Source of the DNA: Schistocerca nitens
Lineage: Eukaryota; Arthropoda; Insecta; Orthoptera; Acrididae
DNA length: 64,000 nt
Direction: 5' to 3'
NCBI RefSeq assembly: GCF_023898315.1
Contig: NC_064619.1
Coordinates: 302,536,150-302,600,149 of the forward strand
Numbering within the stretch: the stretch's first letter is position 1; each line of letters starts with the position of its first letter. The notes under the pieces were generated by a model. It saw nothing but the letters and a program-made list of their open reading frames with translations. It had not been told where the DNA came from and searched no databases. The translations under genes were made by a program, and so were the position numbers. Positions 1 to 8,878 of the stretch are shown piece by piece.

Positions 1-172
1 CGGTGAATCGAGGAAGTACAGTACATACTGACGAAACTAAAATGAGTTCTAACATGGAAATTAAGCGTTTCAGGACACATGTCCACATAACATCTTTTCT
101 TTATTTGTGTGTGAGGAATGTTTCCTGAAAGTTTGGCCCTACCTTTTTGTAACACCCTGTATATCCTCTGTT
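1..172 (+). mobile_element. 3' end of a mariner-like element (DUF4817-type transposase family)
   Basis: This stretch matches 46525-46653 closely, the non-coding 3' end of the transposase-bearing element at 45.4-46.65 kb. Both finish in the terminal sequence TTTTTGTAACACCCTGTAT, which is the 3' terminal inverted repeat of this family. The coding part, if present, lies left of the window. Similarity is seen directly; the family name comes from the better copy. Confidence 0.75.
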
Positions 173-215
173 TTCTGAAGCATTCTGAGTATTACAACAG
201 ACTGTATCATACTGT

Positions 216-328
216 GCCAACGGCTCTGCCCCAGCGTTAACATCGATTCCCGTGAGATCACCGAAGTTAAGCGCTGTCGGTCTTGGGAATCACTTGGATG
301 GATTACCAACTGCTACATAGTCGCGTTT
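216..328 (+). repeat. 5S rRNA-derived SINE (SINE3-like) or 5S pseudogene
   Basis: The stretch begins GCCAACGGCTCTGCC and contains GATCACCGAAGTTAAGCGCT and CACTTGGATGGATTACCAAC. These are the 5' end, the box A-side region and the CTTGGATGGGTGACC internal-promoter region of 5S rRNA. The order and spacing fit a full-length 5S molecule of about 115 nt. It is diverged (GATTACC for GGTGACC, altered 3' end), so it is not a working 5S gene. I recall that 5S-headed repeats are abundant in locusts, so a dispersed 5S-derived SINE is more likely than a lone pseudogene. Confidence 0.75.
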
Positions 329-459
329 GCAAACAGTGATCCAAAACTGTCAAATGTTTTTTATTCTAGTCTTTGATGAAAATATCAGTTCTTTAGACGA
401 TGGCCGGTTTCAGTCCTTAATGACCATCCTCAGATCTTTTTTACACCATGTCCTAAAAT

Positions 460-880
460 TGCTCTATAGAAGATATGTGTTTCACAGTAGCGAAGACGAA
501 CACGTGCTTATTACTTTCCACAGTGAGAGAACAAGAAAAAAAGTCTAGTAAACATTGGCTGTAAAGTGCATACTACGAGCACTTGTTGAGTAAAAGACAT
601 GTGTTTCACAGCAGTCAAGACAAACAAGTCCTCATAACTCTTAAGGTATGCGCTTCACAGCCCATGTCTGCTAGACTTTTTGTCTTGTTTTGGTCCGTAC
701 TACCACTTCCCGAAATACGGAAAGCAAAGAGCTTGCAGTAGAAGAGATCTCTTTCACAATATCGAAGATGGAGTACTCATAGCTCTTAAGGTATGCCATT
801 TAGGGCACATGTTTACTTGACTTTTTTGCTACTAATGATCGTTCCTGTCATATCCCTGAATACGACTCTGTTCTATGGGC
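460..880. repeat. Degenerate tandem repeat, about 130-145 bp period
   Basis: Three related segments begin near 463, 590 and 738. Each has a core like TTTCACAGTAGCGAAGACGA followed by a variant of CTCATAACTCTTAAGGTATG, and two continue into CACATGTTTACT-like text. The copies are strongly diverged and no coding frame runs through them. The small open frame at 327-548 crosses this and has no recognisable domain. Confidence 0.5.
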
Positions 881-944
881 CAAGTCTATTGAATCACCAA
901 TATAGGTTTTGTCGCGTGGGCCATCACCTTTGAATCACCTAGTA

Positions 945-1944
945 CGAGGGTGAGTCAAATGAAAACCTTAAATATTTTTAAAAATATTATTTATTGTGCA
1001 GAAGTGGTACAAAGCTGTATCACTTTTCAAAATAATCTCCCCCACGTTCAATGCAAGTCCTCCAGCACTTACAAAGCGCATAAATTCCTTTAGAAAAAAA
1101 AATCTTTTTGTAGTCTGCGCGACCACTCATGCACCGAGTGGCGTACCTCTTCATCAGAATGGAACTTCTTTCCTCCAATTGCGTCTTTGAGTGGTCCAAA
1201 CATATGAAAATCTGGTTCTGTTAGAAACTTCTTTGGTTTTGGTGATGAGGAATGGCGCCATTCCTTGCTCGCTCTCTTCGTTTCCGGTTGGTGAAAGTGA
1301 ACCCACGTTTCGTCCCCCGTAACGATTCTTGCAACGAAGCCATCACCTTCTCGTTCAAGGCGCTGAAGAAGTTCTTCACAAGCATCAACACGTCGTTCTC
1401 TCATTTCGGGAGTCAGCTGCCGTGGCACCCAACTTGCAGACACTTTGTGAAACTGGAGCACATCATGCACAATGTGGTGTGCTGACCCATGACTAATCTG
1501 TAAACATGCTGCAATGTCATTCAGTGTCACTCGGCGGTTTTCCTTCACTATGGCTTCAACTGCTGCAATGTTCTGTGGAGTCACAATTCGTTGTGCCTGA
1601 CCTGGACGCGGAGCATCTTCCACTGAACTCACACCATTTGCGAACTTCCTACTCAATTGGTAGACTTGCTGCTGTGAACCTTCATTCGTCTATGAATTTC
1701 AATAGGTTTCACACCTTCACTACGCAAAAACCGAATAACAGAGCGCTATTCTTCCCTGGTGCAAGTCGCTAGTGGGGGGGCATCTTTATACTGATACTGC
1801 GACGGTGTGTGTGCGTCTGCACTATGCTGCCACCGACAAGCCATTCTGCACGCTGTTTGTAGCACGCTTACCAACTTACAGGATAAAGGCGCGAAATTTC
1901 GATTTGTTATTGCAAATTTAAGATTTTCATTTGACTCACCATAG
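945..1944 (-). mobile_element. mariner element, internally deleted, ends intact
   Basis: The element is exactly 1000 bp between TA dinucleotides at 943-944 and 1945-1946. Its terminal inverted repeats are about 31 bp (left starts CGAGGGTGAGTCAAATGAAA, right ends TTTCATTTGACTCACCATAG). Transposase sequence is on the minus strand. A full mariner is about 1.3 kb, so roughly 300 bp are missing from the middle of the coding region. The element probably sits in the intron upstream of the trypsin terminal exon. It may have been mobilised in trans, because the ends look good. Confidence 0.92.
1090..1750 (-). pseudogene. mariner transposase remnant
   Basis: The frame at 1656-1090 encodes a helix-turn-helix DNA-binding part (around SRKFANG to MRERRVDACEELL) and the first catalytic block VTGDETWVHF, then YxPETKR-like text. 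It jumps from PKPKKFLTEP straight to DFHMFGPLKDA, the region around the third catalytic Asp. The segment carrying the second catalytic Asp (normally in an HDNAR-type motif) is deleted. Upstream, the N-terminal text (IRFLRSEGVKPIEIH, 1750-1690) is in another frame, so at least one frameshift also separates start and body. The protein cannot be an active transposase. Confidence 0.9.
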
Positions 1945-2099
1945 TACATAGACTACGTGACTGTTTCGGTTTGATGTTAGTCACATGCGCAATGCGCAAA
2001 GTACACTGCATAGACATTCCTACTCAGTGTCTGCAAGGGGTAAACTATGTGTTCCGTTGTGCATACATGATATTTTGTAAGAGATATCATAGTAATTAA

Positions 2100-2230
2100 T
2101 AAAATTATAAACAGCCGACCAGCTGCAATGGATTTAGAATTCTTTACCTAGGTTTCGACAAATGTAAATTTGTCTTCTTCAGAAGGTGGCCTAAGGGCAA
2201 TGAACATCATAGCTTACATTGGAAAAGTAT
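2100..2230 (-). repeat. Penelope-like element terminus with stem-GAAA motif
   Basis: On the minus strand 2182-2152 reads CTGAAGA, then a 7-bp perfect stem GACAAAT/ATTTGTC with a short loop, then GAAAC. The preceding text (AATTCTTTACCTAG on the plus strand) is a phrase I associate with dispersed locust retroelement ends. The arrangement resembles a degraded hammerhead-ribozyme core of the kind known from Penelope-like elements, but one extra A lies between CUGAAGA and the stem. Assignment to Penelope is inference. Confidence 0.4.
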
Positions 2231-3294
2231 GAAACTCAAGTCAAGAATAGATTTTAACACAAATCAGAGAGCTCTTGCATTACAGAAATATGAGAACGAC
2301 GACTGGTACTTACAATTTTACATTAGTAACGACTAATGTACCATCGCCGTTTTTACAAGTGTCGGCATAGATCCATTTGTCAAAATTAAAATTTAGCCCT
2401 AGAATTAGGGTTTGTCACGTAAATATATATTAGTACATGGATCTTGCAGAGCTCACAACCGACTGAGTGTAATCGGCCAGCATAGTTACTCTGCGACCAG
2501 GGCAGGTCGCGCTCATGGCGCGAACCATGGCGTACAAAAGCAACGTGTAAATTATCAGTATTAATAACGTCCTTAGATAAAGTAACAATAAAAAGAAGGA
2601 AGGCGTTTAACACTCCCATTATAACAGTATGGGAGCCTACAATTAATGTAGTTACACATCAAAAAGGCAGGTGGCGCTTACGCCGAGAGAGTTACGCACA
2701 GTGGCAAATACAGCCAAAATATAGAAATTACATTACTATATTAGTGAAGCCCAAAAACGGTATATATGTCAGAACTTTAAAATTGAGAATACTGGCTCTT
2801 AAGACAGAATTACGAACCCTGGTACACAATCCAGTTAATACACATTCGCAGGGAATCAACGTTTTAGAGCCAGACAAAATCACATAAGGGCCGATGTAGT
2901 GGCAGCCATACATCGTGAGAAAACCACATTACATAAAGGGTAGTGAGTTTAAAGCATTGAAGGTGCATCATAGCTTCCTGAGAAAATAGACCACTAAGGT
3001 TACCAGCATTAATGTTATACCATAAACAGTACAGGTTTAAAGCCTTCGAAAAATTGTCTAGAAGCAAGGTTCAACTGGTCGTTCAGTATATTACCATCCT
3101 TGAGCTCTAGATGTTTAAAAATTTGTAACTCTTCCCACAGATCTAATCTACGCCCTTTGACTTCTCTGGGTAGGATAACAGTGTCTTCTAACTGTTACCA
3201 TAGTAATTCTTCAGTGAACTGTATAACGCAGTTACTGATTGTAACATCAAACTTTTAAGCAGCAGTATTAATAAAACTTGTTCTTCCCCCATTA
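2231..3294. other. Unassigned stretch, presumed intron of the trypsin-like gene
   Basis: No domain-bearing frame, tRNA-like head or clear terminal repeat was found. The stretch is AT-rich with a few short weak repeats (GGCAGGTCGCGCTCATGGCG near 2500 and GGCAGGTGGCGCTTACGCCG near 2668). The last bases before 3295 form a good 3' splice site: a pyrimidine run (TTGTTCTTCCCCCATTAG) ending in AG at 3293-3294. The upstream exon with the signal peptide and activation site is not recognisable here. Confidence 0.5.
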
Positions 3295-3896
3295 GCGCCA
3301 ACTACATGTGCGGCGCCTCCATCATCAGCAACAACTGGGCCCTCTCCGCAGCCCACTGTGTGGATGGATTCGCCATAGGCCAAATGCATCTTCGTTCTGG
3401 CACCTCCAACAGAGGTAGCGGTGGTACCGTCCACAGTGTAGCAAACGGCTACATCCACGGGGACTACGGGGACTACGATTACGACGTCTGCGTGGTGCAA
3501 GTCTCGAACGCCTTCAGCTTCGGCACCAACGTGCAAGCCGTCAGCCTGGCCTCCTCAGAGCCCTCTGCTGGGACCTCTGTCACAGTCACCGGCTGGGGCC
3601 TGACGTCCGAGGACGGCAGCGCAGCCGACGTTCTGCAGGCGGTCACCGTCCAGATCGTCGACCGCAACTCGTGCAACGGCGCTTACGGCGGCATCACCAG
3701 CCGCATGATCTGCGCAGGAGTGAACGGAGGCGGCAAGGACTCGTGCGGAGGAGACAGCGGCGGTCCTCTGGTGTCCGGCTCCACCCAGGTGGGCATCGTC
3801 TCCTTCGGTCACGGCTGCGCCGAGGCCGACTACCCCGGCGTCTACGCCAACGTCGCCAACCTGCGATCCTGGATCCAGCAAGCTTCTGGAGTCTAA
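3295..3896 (+). CDS. Trypsin-like serine protease, terminal exon
   Basis: This exon encodes most of an S1-family serine protease domain, probably a secreted (digestive or haemolymph) trypsin. It opens after a splice acceptor, with one base completing a codon, then ANYMCGASIISNNW. The triad is complete: His in SAAHC (3354-3356), Asp in DYDYDVCV, Ser in CGGDSGGPLV. The pocket residue six before the Ser is Asp (KDSC), and the 216/226 glycines are present in SFGHGC and YPGVY, so cleavage after Arg/Lys is expected. The three conserved cystine pairs (42-58, 168-182, 191-220) are there, plus one extra Cys just after the catalytic Asp. The frame ends in SWIQQASGV and a stop. Activation peptide and IVGG start are missing, so this is a partial gene. 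The exon is far more GC-rich than its surroundings, and unbroken. Confidence 0.93.
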
Positions 3897-4000
3897 GACA
3901 CTGAGCGCTCACATTCCTTCACTCCATTCTCTTGTTTACTGTATGAATTTGCATACTTATTTTACGGAAACTCCTTCGAGATATGTAATTTGTTCTAATC

Positions 4001-4006
4001 AATAAA
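4001..4006 (+). promoter_or_regulatory. Polyadenylation signal of the trypsin-like gene
   Basis: AATAAA lies 105 bases after the stop codon at 3894-3896, in an AT-rich 3' UTR. Position and sequence fit a cleavage/polyadenylation signal. No other candidate lies between it and the stop. Confidence 0.7.
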
Positions 4007-4114
4007 AAATAAGTAGTTGATTCGATGACTTTTACTTCGAAACGGTTAACTTAAGCTGCTCCCAATGAGTGCCCATAAGTCTACTGTTGTATGTCTACTA
4101 CCTACTTTCCTCCC

Positions 4115-4294
4115 CGTCCGCAGCTCGTGGTCTAGTGGCTAGGGTCGCTGACTCTGGCTCACTGGGTCCCGGGTTCGATTCCCGGCCTGGTTGGGGATTT
4201 TCTCTGGCCGGGGGCTGGGTGTTTGCGTTGTCCTCATGATTTCATCATCATCGTTCGTGACATTGAGCGCCCCACAAGCCAAACATCATCATCA
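4115..4294 (+). mobile_element. tRNA-derived SINE, family D
   Basis: A box A-like segment (GTGGTCTAGTGGCTAGGGTC) is followed by a box B-like GGGTTCGATTCCCGGCC, then a tRNA-unrelated body ending in CATCATCATCAA. It is flanked by an 11-bp direct repeat ACTTTCCTCCC (4104-4114 and 4295-4305). A second member is at 20570-20765. Confidence 0.82.
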
Positions 4295-4532
4295 ACTTTC
4301 CTCCCTTACTGCTGGTAAAACTGTCTTACAGCTCCTAATACTTACTTCGGATTATTATATAATTCAAAATAAAAATATAAATTTCGTTCAAACGCACAAC
4401 TTCGGCATCTGTAAAATTTTCAAAATTTTGTATCAGTTTCTGATAGTAGAATTGTTGTACTACACAGGGTATGTAATTAATGGTGCTAACTACAAAAGTT
4501 TTATCATTTAACTACAGGAAGCTACAAGGAGA

Positions 4533-4719
4533 CCCGGACGCGGTGGCCGAGCGCTTGTAGACGCTTCAGTCTGGAACCGAGCAACCGCTACGGTCGCAGG
4601 TTCGAATCCTGCCTCGGGCTTGGATGTGTGTGATGTCCTTAGGTTAAATAGGTTTAAGTAGTTCTAGGGGACTGATGACCTCAGATTTTAAGTCCCATAG
4701 TGCTCAGAGTCATTTGAAC
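4533..4719 (+). mobile_element. tRNA-derived SINE, family A
   Basis: The 5' head is tRNA-like: box A TGGCCGAGCGCTTGTAGACG and box B GGTTCGAATCCTGCC, closest in layout to a class II (Leu/Ser) tRNA. The body has the family hallmarks GATGTGTGTGATGTCCTTAG, GGGGACTGATGACCTCAG and a 3' end CAGAGTCATTTGAACC. Target duplication CTACAAGGAGA at 4522-4532 and 4720-4730 marks the ends. Retroposition needs a partner LINE in trans. This is the commonest repeat of the window (15 copies found). Confidence 0.95.
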
Positions 4720-4744
4720 CTACAAGGAGACAGACAATTTTGTA

Positions 4745-4936
4745 CTGCCGGCCGGAGTGGCCGAGCGGTTCTAGGCGCTTCAGTCTGGAACCGCGCGACC
4801 GCTACGGTCGCAGGTTCGAATCCTGCCTCGGGCATGGATGTGTGTGATGTCCTTAGGTTAGTTAGGTTTAAGTAGTTCTGAGTTCTAGGGGACTGATGAC
4901 CACAGCAGTTAAGTCCCGTAGTCCTCAGAGCCAGCC
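4745..4936 (+). mobile_element. SINE family A copy
   Basis: Flanked by the 11-bp duplication ACAATTTTGTA (4734-4744, 4937-4947). It starts 26 bp after the preceding copy in the same orientation. The two have different target duplications, so they are independent insertions. The 3' end is short (GAGCCAGCC instead of GAGCCATTTGAACC). Confidence 0.95.
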
Positions 4937-5570
4937 ACAATTTTGTAAACTATAGATTGTCTTGCAGTACAGAACCGCTGAGTAAATATAAGAACTGTTC
5001 AGATTATTTCAAAGAAGTCATTTTTGTCACCTGCTGTACTGTGCTACCTGACGCCATCGGCGGGTATGAAAATGATAAGAGTTTCAATTTTTTATGAAAG
5101 GTAGAACGGCCACCAGAATGCATCAGTGTTGTTCGTGTTTAGTTTTGTTATCAGGCCTCTTAGGATATATGATGAGTGCTCGCTGTGAAGGACACGGAGA
5201 TGACGCATACTCGTGAGACAGCGTTATGGTTATATGACAGAGTTTGAAAGGAGCCTGACTGTGGGTCTCTATTTGAACAGCTGGTTGAACCACGAAACAT
5301 ACACATTTGGGCGCATTCGAATGTGACAGTGGCTCAGTGTTGGACTGCATGAGAACTGGAGGACAAGTATATTCGTCATCAAGGTGACCACCACAAGGGA
5401 GGATGGCCGTACTGCCCGTCAGTGTAAGCTCTTCACATTTGTGCCTGCCATCCTAGAACAATTGATGAACGACGTGTAACATTCCGTGTGATCTCGCTCC
5501 ATTCATCAGAGACTAGCAGCAACCGGGCTAAGGCACAGTAGGCTGTCGTCAGGGTGCTTTCGTGGCACGG

Positions 5571-5775
5571 GAGCCGGCCGCTGTGACCGTGTGGTTCTAG
5601 GCTCTTGTCCGGAACCGCGTTACTGCTGCGGTTGCAAGTTCGAATCCTGCCTCGGGCATAGATGTGTCTGATGTCCTTAGGTTAGTTAGGTTTACGTAGT
5701 TCTAAGTCTAGGGGACTGATGACCTCAAATGTTAAGTCCCACAGTGCTCAGAGCCATTTGAACCATTTTTTTTTT
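5571..5775 (+). mobile_element. SINE family A copy inside a Tc1 remnant
   Basis: Diverged copy (box B AGTTCGAATCC) ending in a run of T. The imperfect flanking repeats TTCGTGGCACGGG and TCCGTGGCAGGGA mark an old target duplication within the Tc1 coding remnant. Confidence 0.85.
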
Positions 5776-6067
5776 CCGTGGCAGGGAGCATGGACTGCCG
5801 ACGAGTAGTGTCGCATTATGTTATTATTATCCTCGGTGAGTAAAGCGGTGACATGGGGCGATGTCACATTCGTCCAATGTTTTGGAGAGTGGCGTTACTT
5901 CCGGCGTGGCGTTAGTGCCTGGAGCCATCGGGTATGACTTCAGATGTGATAGAAAGCTGGTAATGACTGAGGCTGCTCTAATGGCACCGCGCCATGTCAT
6001 GGACGTTCTGCTTTCTTATGTGTTACCTCCCACATGACAGTATCAAGGTGTCAGTTTTAAAAAATTG

Positions 6068-6264
6068 TGGTGACATCTTATGGGACTAAACTGCTTAGGT
6101 CATCGATCCCTAAGCGTACACACTACTTAATCTAACTTAAACTAACTTACGCTATGGACAAAACACACACACCCATGCACGAGGGAGGACGCGAACCTCC
6201 GGCGAGGGGTAGCCACGCGGACCGTGACAAGATGCCCTAGACCACGCGGCTACCCCGCGCGGCC
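6068..6264 (-). mobile_element. tRNA-derived SINE, family B
   Basis: On the minus strand it starts GCCGCGCGGGGTAGCCGCGT and has box B GGAGGTTCGCGTCCTCCC, then GTGTGTGTGTTTTGTCC and a 3' end GTCCCATAAGATGTCA. It differs from family A in head and body. Related copies are at 31371-31563 and 60520-60662. It interrupts the Tc1 remnant. I found no convincing target duplication. Confidence 0.8.
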
Positions 6265-7012
6265 GTCTCATTTTTCAACAGTACAACATTCGCCTACAAC
6301 TGGCAGGTGTCCCTTTGAACTGTTTGGGTTATGTTGAGGTTCTCCCACGGCTAGAAAGATCCCGACTTCTGCCACTGACAGGATATGTGTGAGACCAGAC
6401 AGGATGTCAAGTCTGCCCCAGTGTCAGTATCCAGGAATCACGGACCAGTTACAACAGTTGTGGCTCAGATTGCACCAGACTACAGCAGCTATACGAAAAC
6501 CTTCGTAGATGAATCAGTCCATGCATCTAGGGCAGAGTGGGTGCAACGTCATATCGATGAATGGGCCGAAACTGCCATGTTCTATGCAAATTTGATTCGA
6601 CTTTGCAATTACTGAAATAGTATCACTTACACTCTCTACACCTGAAGTTCCATTTATTTTCCTCCTTCATTTCTGTGTGCTTCAATTTTCTTTATTATGT
6701 TGTGTATTTATTAGAATTTCTACGATTGCGATCTTGGTCTTAAGTAATTTTGAAGTGGTAAGCTGCAAGCAATACACAGGGTGTTTCCGTAAGGGCCTGC
6801 GAAAATTTAACAGGACATAGAGGATGCTCTACTGATGAAGTTGAGGTAGGGGTCTGGGAAGTCCGCTTAAGGAGATAGTAGGAATTAAATTACAGCACTA
6901 TGTACTTTTTTATTTACATTAGTTAACTGCAAGTAACATCACTGACACATTTGTACCGTATCACACAAAATGTGCTGAAACTGATGGCCATCAACCTCAA
7001 TGCAAGTGTGAC

Positions 7013-8240
7013 ATCAGATTAGATTAGATTAGATTAGATTAGATTAGATTAATACTAGTTCCATGGATCATGAATACGATATTTCGTAATGATGTGGAAC
7101 GAGTCGAATTTTCCAATACATGACATAATTAGGTTAATTTAACAACATACTTAAGTTAATATAACAACTTTATTTTTTTGTGTTTTTTGTTTTTCTTTAT
7201 TTTTTATTTTTATTTTTTTAATATTTTTTTCTTTTTTTTCTTAATTTATATCTAAAAATTCCTCTATGGAGTAGAAGGAGTTGTCATTCAGAAATTCTTT
7301 TAATTTCTTCTTAAATACTTGTTGGTTATCTGTCAGACTTTTGATACTATTTGGTAAGTGACCAAAGACTTTAGTGCCAGTACAATTCACCCCTTTCTGT
7401 GCCAAAGTTAGATTTACTCTTGAATAGTGAAGATCATCCTTTCTCCTAGTATTGTAGTTATGCACACTGCTATTACTTTTGAATTGGGTTTGGTTGTTAA
7501 TAACAAATTTCATAAGAGAGTATATATACTGAGAAGCTACTGTGAATATCCCTAGATCCTTAAATAAATGTCTGCAGGATGATCTTGGGTGGACTCCAGC
7601 TATTATTCTGATTACACGCTTTTGTGCAATAAATACTTTATTCCTCAGTGATGAATTACCCCAAAATATGATGCCATATGAAAGCAATGAGTGAAAATAG
7701 GCGTAGTAAGCTAATTTACTAAGATGTTTATCACCAAAATTTGCAATGACCCTTATTGCATAAGTAGCTGAACTCAAACGTTTCAGCAGATCATCAATGT
7801 GTTTCTTCCAATTTAATCTCTCATCAATGGACACACCTAAAAATTTGGAATATTCTACCTTAGCTATAAGGTCTATATTTATTAATGGCGTCATACCATT
7901 CACTGTACGGAACTGTATGTACTGTGTCTTATCAAAATTCAGTGAGAGTCCGTTTACAAGGAACCACTTAGTAATTTTCTGAAAGACAGTATTGACAATT
8001 TCATCAGTTAATTCTTGTTTGTCAGGTGTGATTACTATACTTGTATCATCAGCAAAGAGAACTAACTCTGCCTCTTCATGAATATAGAATGGCAAGTCAT
8101 TAATATATAATAAGAACAACAAAGGACCCAAGACTGACCCTTGTGGAACCCCATTCTTGATAGTTCCCCAGTTTGAGGAATGTGCTGATCTTTGCATGTT
8201 ACGAGAACTACTTATTTCAACTTTCTGCACTCTTCCAGTT
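7013..8240 (-). mobile_element. 5'-truncated non-LTR retrotransposon, (ATTAG)n tail
   Basis: The insertion ends on its 3' side in a pentanucleotide tract (7017-7050 on the plus strand, ATTAG units) instead of poly(A). It breaks at the 5' side inside the RT domain. Microsatellite-like 3' tails are typical of CR1/L2/I-type non-LTR elements. The clade is not certain. The rest (7051-7240) is an AT-rich 3' UTR with long T-runs. Confidence 0.88.
7241..8230 (-). CDS. Reverse transcriptase C-terminal part of a non-LTR element
   Basis: An unbroken frame of about 329 codons. It covers RT motif B (GVPQGSVLGPLLFLLYIND), motif C with FADD (VLFADDTS), the NGLSLNFDKTQ block and KFLGVSID, followed by the thumb/connection region (AYYAYFHSLLSYGIIFWG, QKRVIRIIAG). 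The frame ends at a stop near the 3' UTR. Motif A and the whole endonuclease domain are missing because of 5' truncation. The first few residues are an artefact of the open frame, not a real start. Lack of stops suggests a fairly young insertion compared with the host mariner-like copy. Confidence 0.9.
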   Translation of the reverse strand: MQKVEISSSRNMQRSAHSSNWGTIKNGVPQGSVLGPLLFLLYINDLPFYIHEEAELVLFADDTSIVITPDKQELTDEIVNTVFQKITKWFLVNGLSLNFDKTQYIQFRTVNGMTPLINIDLIAKVEYSKFLGVSIDERLNWKKHIDDLLKRLSSATYAIRVIANFGDKHLSKLAYYAYFHSLLSYGIIFWGNSSLRNKVFIAQKRVIRIIAGVHPRSSCRHLFKDLGIFTVASQYIYSLMKFVINNQTQFKSNSSVHNYNTRRKDDLHYSRVNLTLAQKGVNCTGTKVFGHLPNSIKSLTDNQQVFKKKLKEFLNDNSFYSIEEFLDIN

Positions 8241-8878
8241 AGGAAGAATTCTGACGCACCCTATAAATATCCCTGGTGTGTTTCGGATCACATCACAGGC
8301 AGCTACAATTCTGGCAGCTACTTCCATCTCCTTACCCACTGGAGTCTCATACACAAGTGACTTTGGATATACCAATAGCAAATAATCAAAGGGATTCAGG
8401 CCAGGTGACCTCGCAGGCCATGGAATAGGACTTCCCCAATCCAGTGACCGGGAAATACTGTACCGGTATTGCTCCATCCTATTGCATTGTACGTCTCTGA
8501 AAAGCACAGCGTAGGAATAGGTATGACATTGATTCACAGCACGTTCTGTCATGGCACAATGTAAATACGGTACAACAAAGTTACCTGATGGACAGGAAAA
8601 GTAAACAAAACCTGTATCATGACTTCTTGGTAATCAGGATCATCCTCCTTGTCTCCTTCAGGAAATAAAGAATGTAAATGTAAATAAACAGCACAGTACG
8701 TGTAAACATGTGAACGTGTTAGTTATAAATAAGTTGGAAGACAGTGATGCTAGACAAAGCGGTAGACAAATTTACACCATGCGATCAAATGTATCCGGAC
8801 ACCTGGCTGAAAATTACTTATAAGTTTGTGGCGCCCTCCATCGGTAATGCTGGAATTCAATATGGTGTTGGCCCACCC

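Larger units (their letters stand above)
5205..6745 (+). pseudogene. Decayed Tc1-like transposon
   Basis: The left part (5215 on) reads RQRYGYMTEFERS in one frame, the start of a Tc1-type transposase helix-turn-helix region. Later short stretches (TTREDGRTARQ, then HQRLAATGLRHSR after frame changes) fit the following residues. After the SINE at 5571-5775 the text resumes with GAWTADE, the approach to the first catalytic Asp. The right part (6380-6660) matches the C-terminal end and 3' tail of a locust Tc1 family I recognise (GPVTTVV, GATSY-like). Many stops and frameshifts: long dead. Two SINEs of different families lie inside. Confidence 0.7.
6774..8640 (-). mobile_element. mariner-like (DUF4817-type) element split by a non-LTR element
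   Basis: The 3' terminal repeat ACACAGGGTGTTTCCGTAAG opens the element at about 6776. The C-terminal transposase codons (CHTCIEVDGHQFQH then stop, minus strand) occupy about 7010-6965. The upstream coding part resumes at 8243 and runs to about 8552: PIPWPARSPGLNPFDYLL, then SLVYETPVG and RIVAACDVIRNTPGIF. Between them sits the non-LTR insertion 7013-8240. About ten bases of the transposase are missing at the junction. The 5' half of the transposase is not recognisable. The third catalytic position is Asp here, against Glu in the 45.4-kb relative. Confidence 0.82.

Noticed and set aside
216-328. Functional 5S rRNA gene
   Set aside because: Internal promoter and 3' half are altered; it is isolated, not in an array.
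327-548. 73-codon frame at the left edge
   Set aside because: No motif, crosses a degenerate repeat and the tail of the 5S-like element.
3555-3881. Antisense open frames across the trypsin-like exon (also 3255-3536, 3694-3912)
   Set aside because: Shadows of a GC-rich sense exon with clear protease motifs; no domain on the antisense side.
4541-4615. tRNA gene in the heads of family A-D SINEs
   Set aside because: Box A and box B are present but the acceptor and anticodon stems do not close, the heads continue into SINE bodies, and target duplications show retroposition.
6385-6615. 76-codon frame
   Set aside because: It lies across the 3' coding end of the decayed Tc1 in a mixed frame; not an independent gene.
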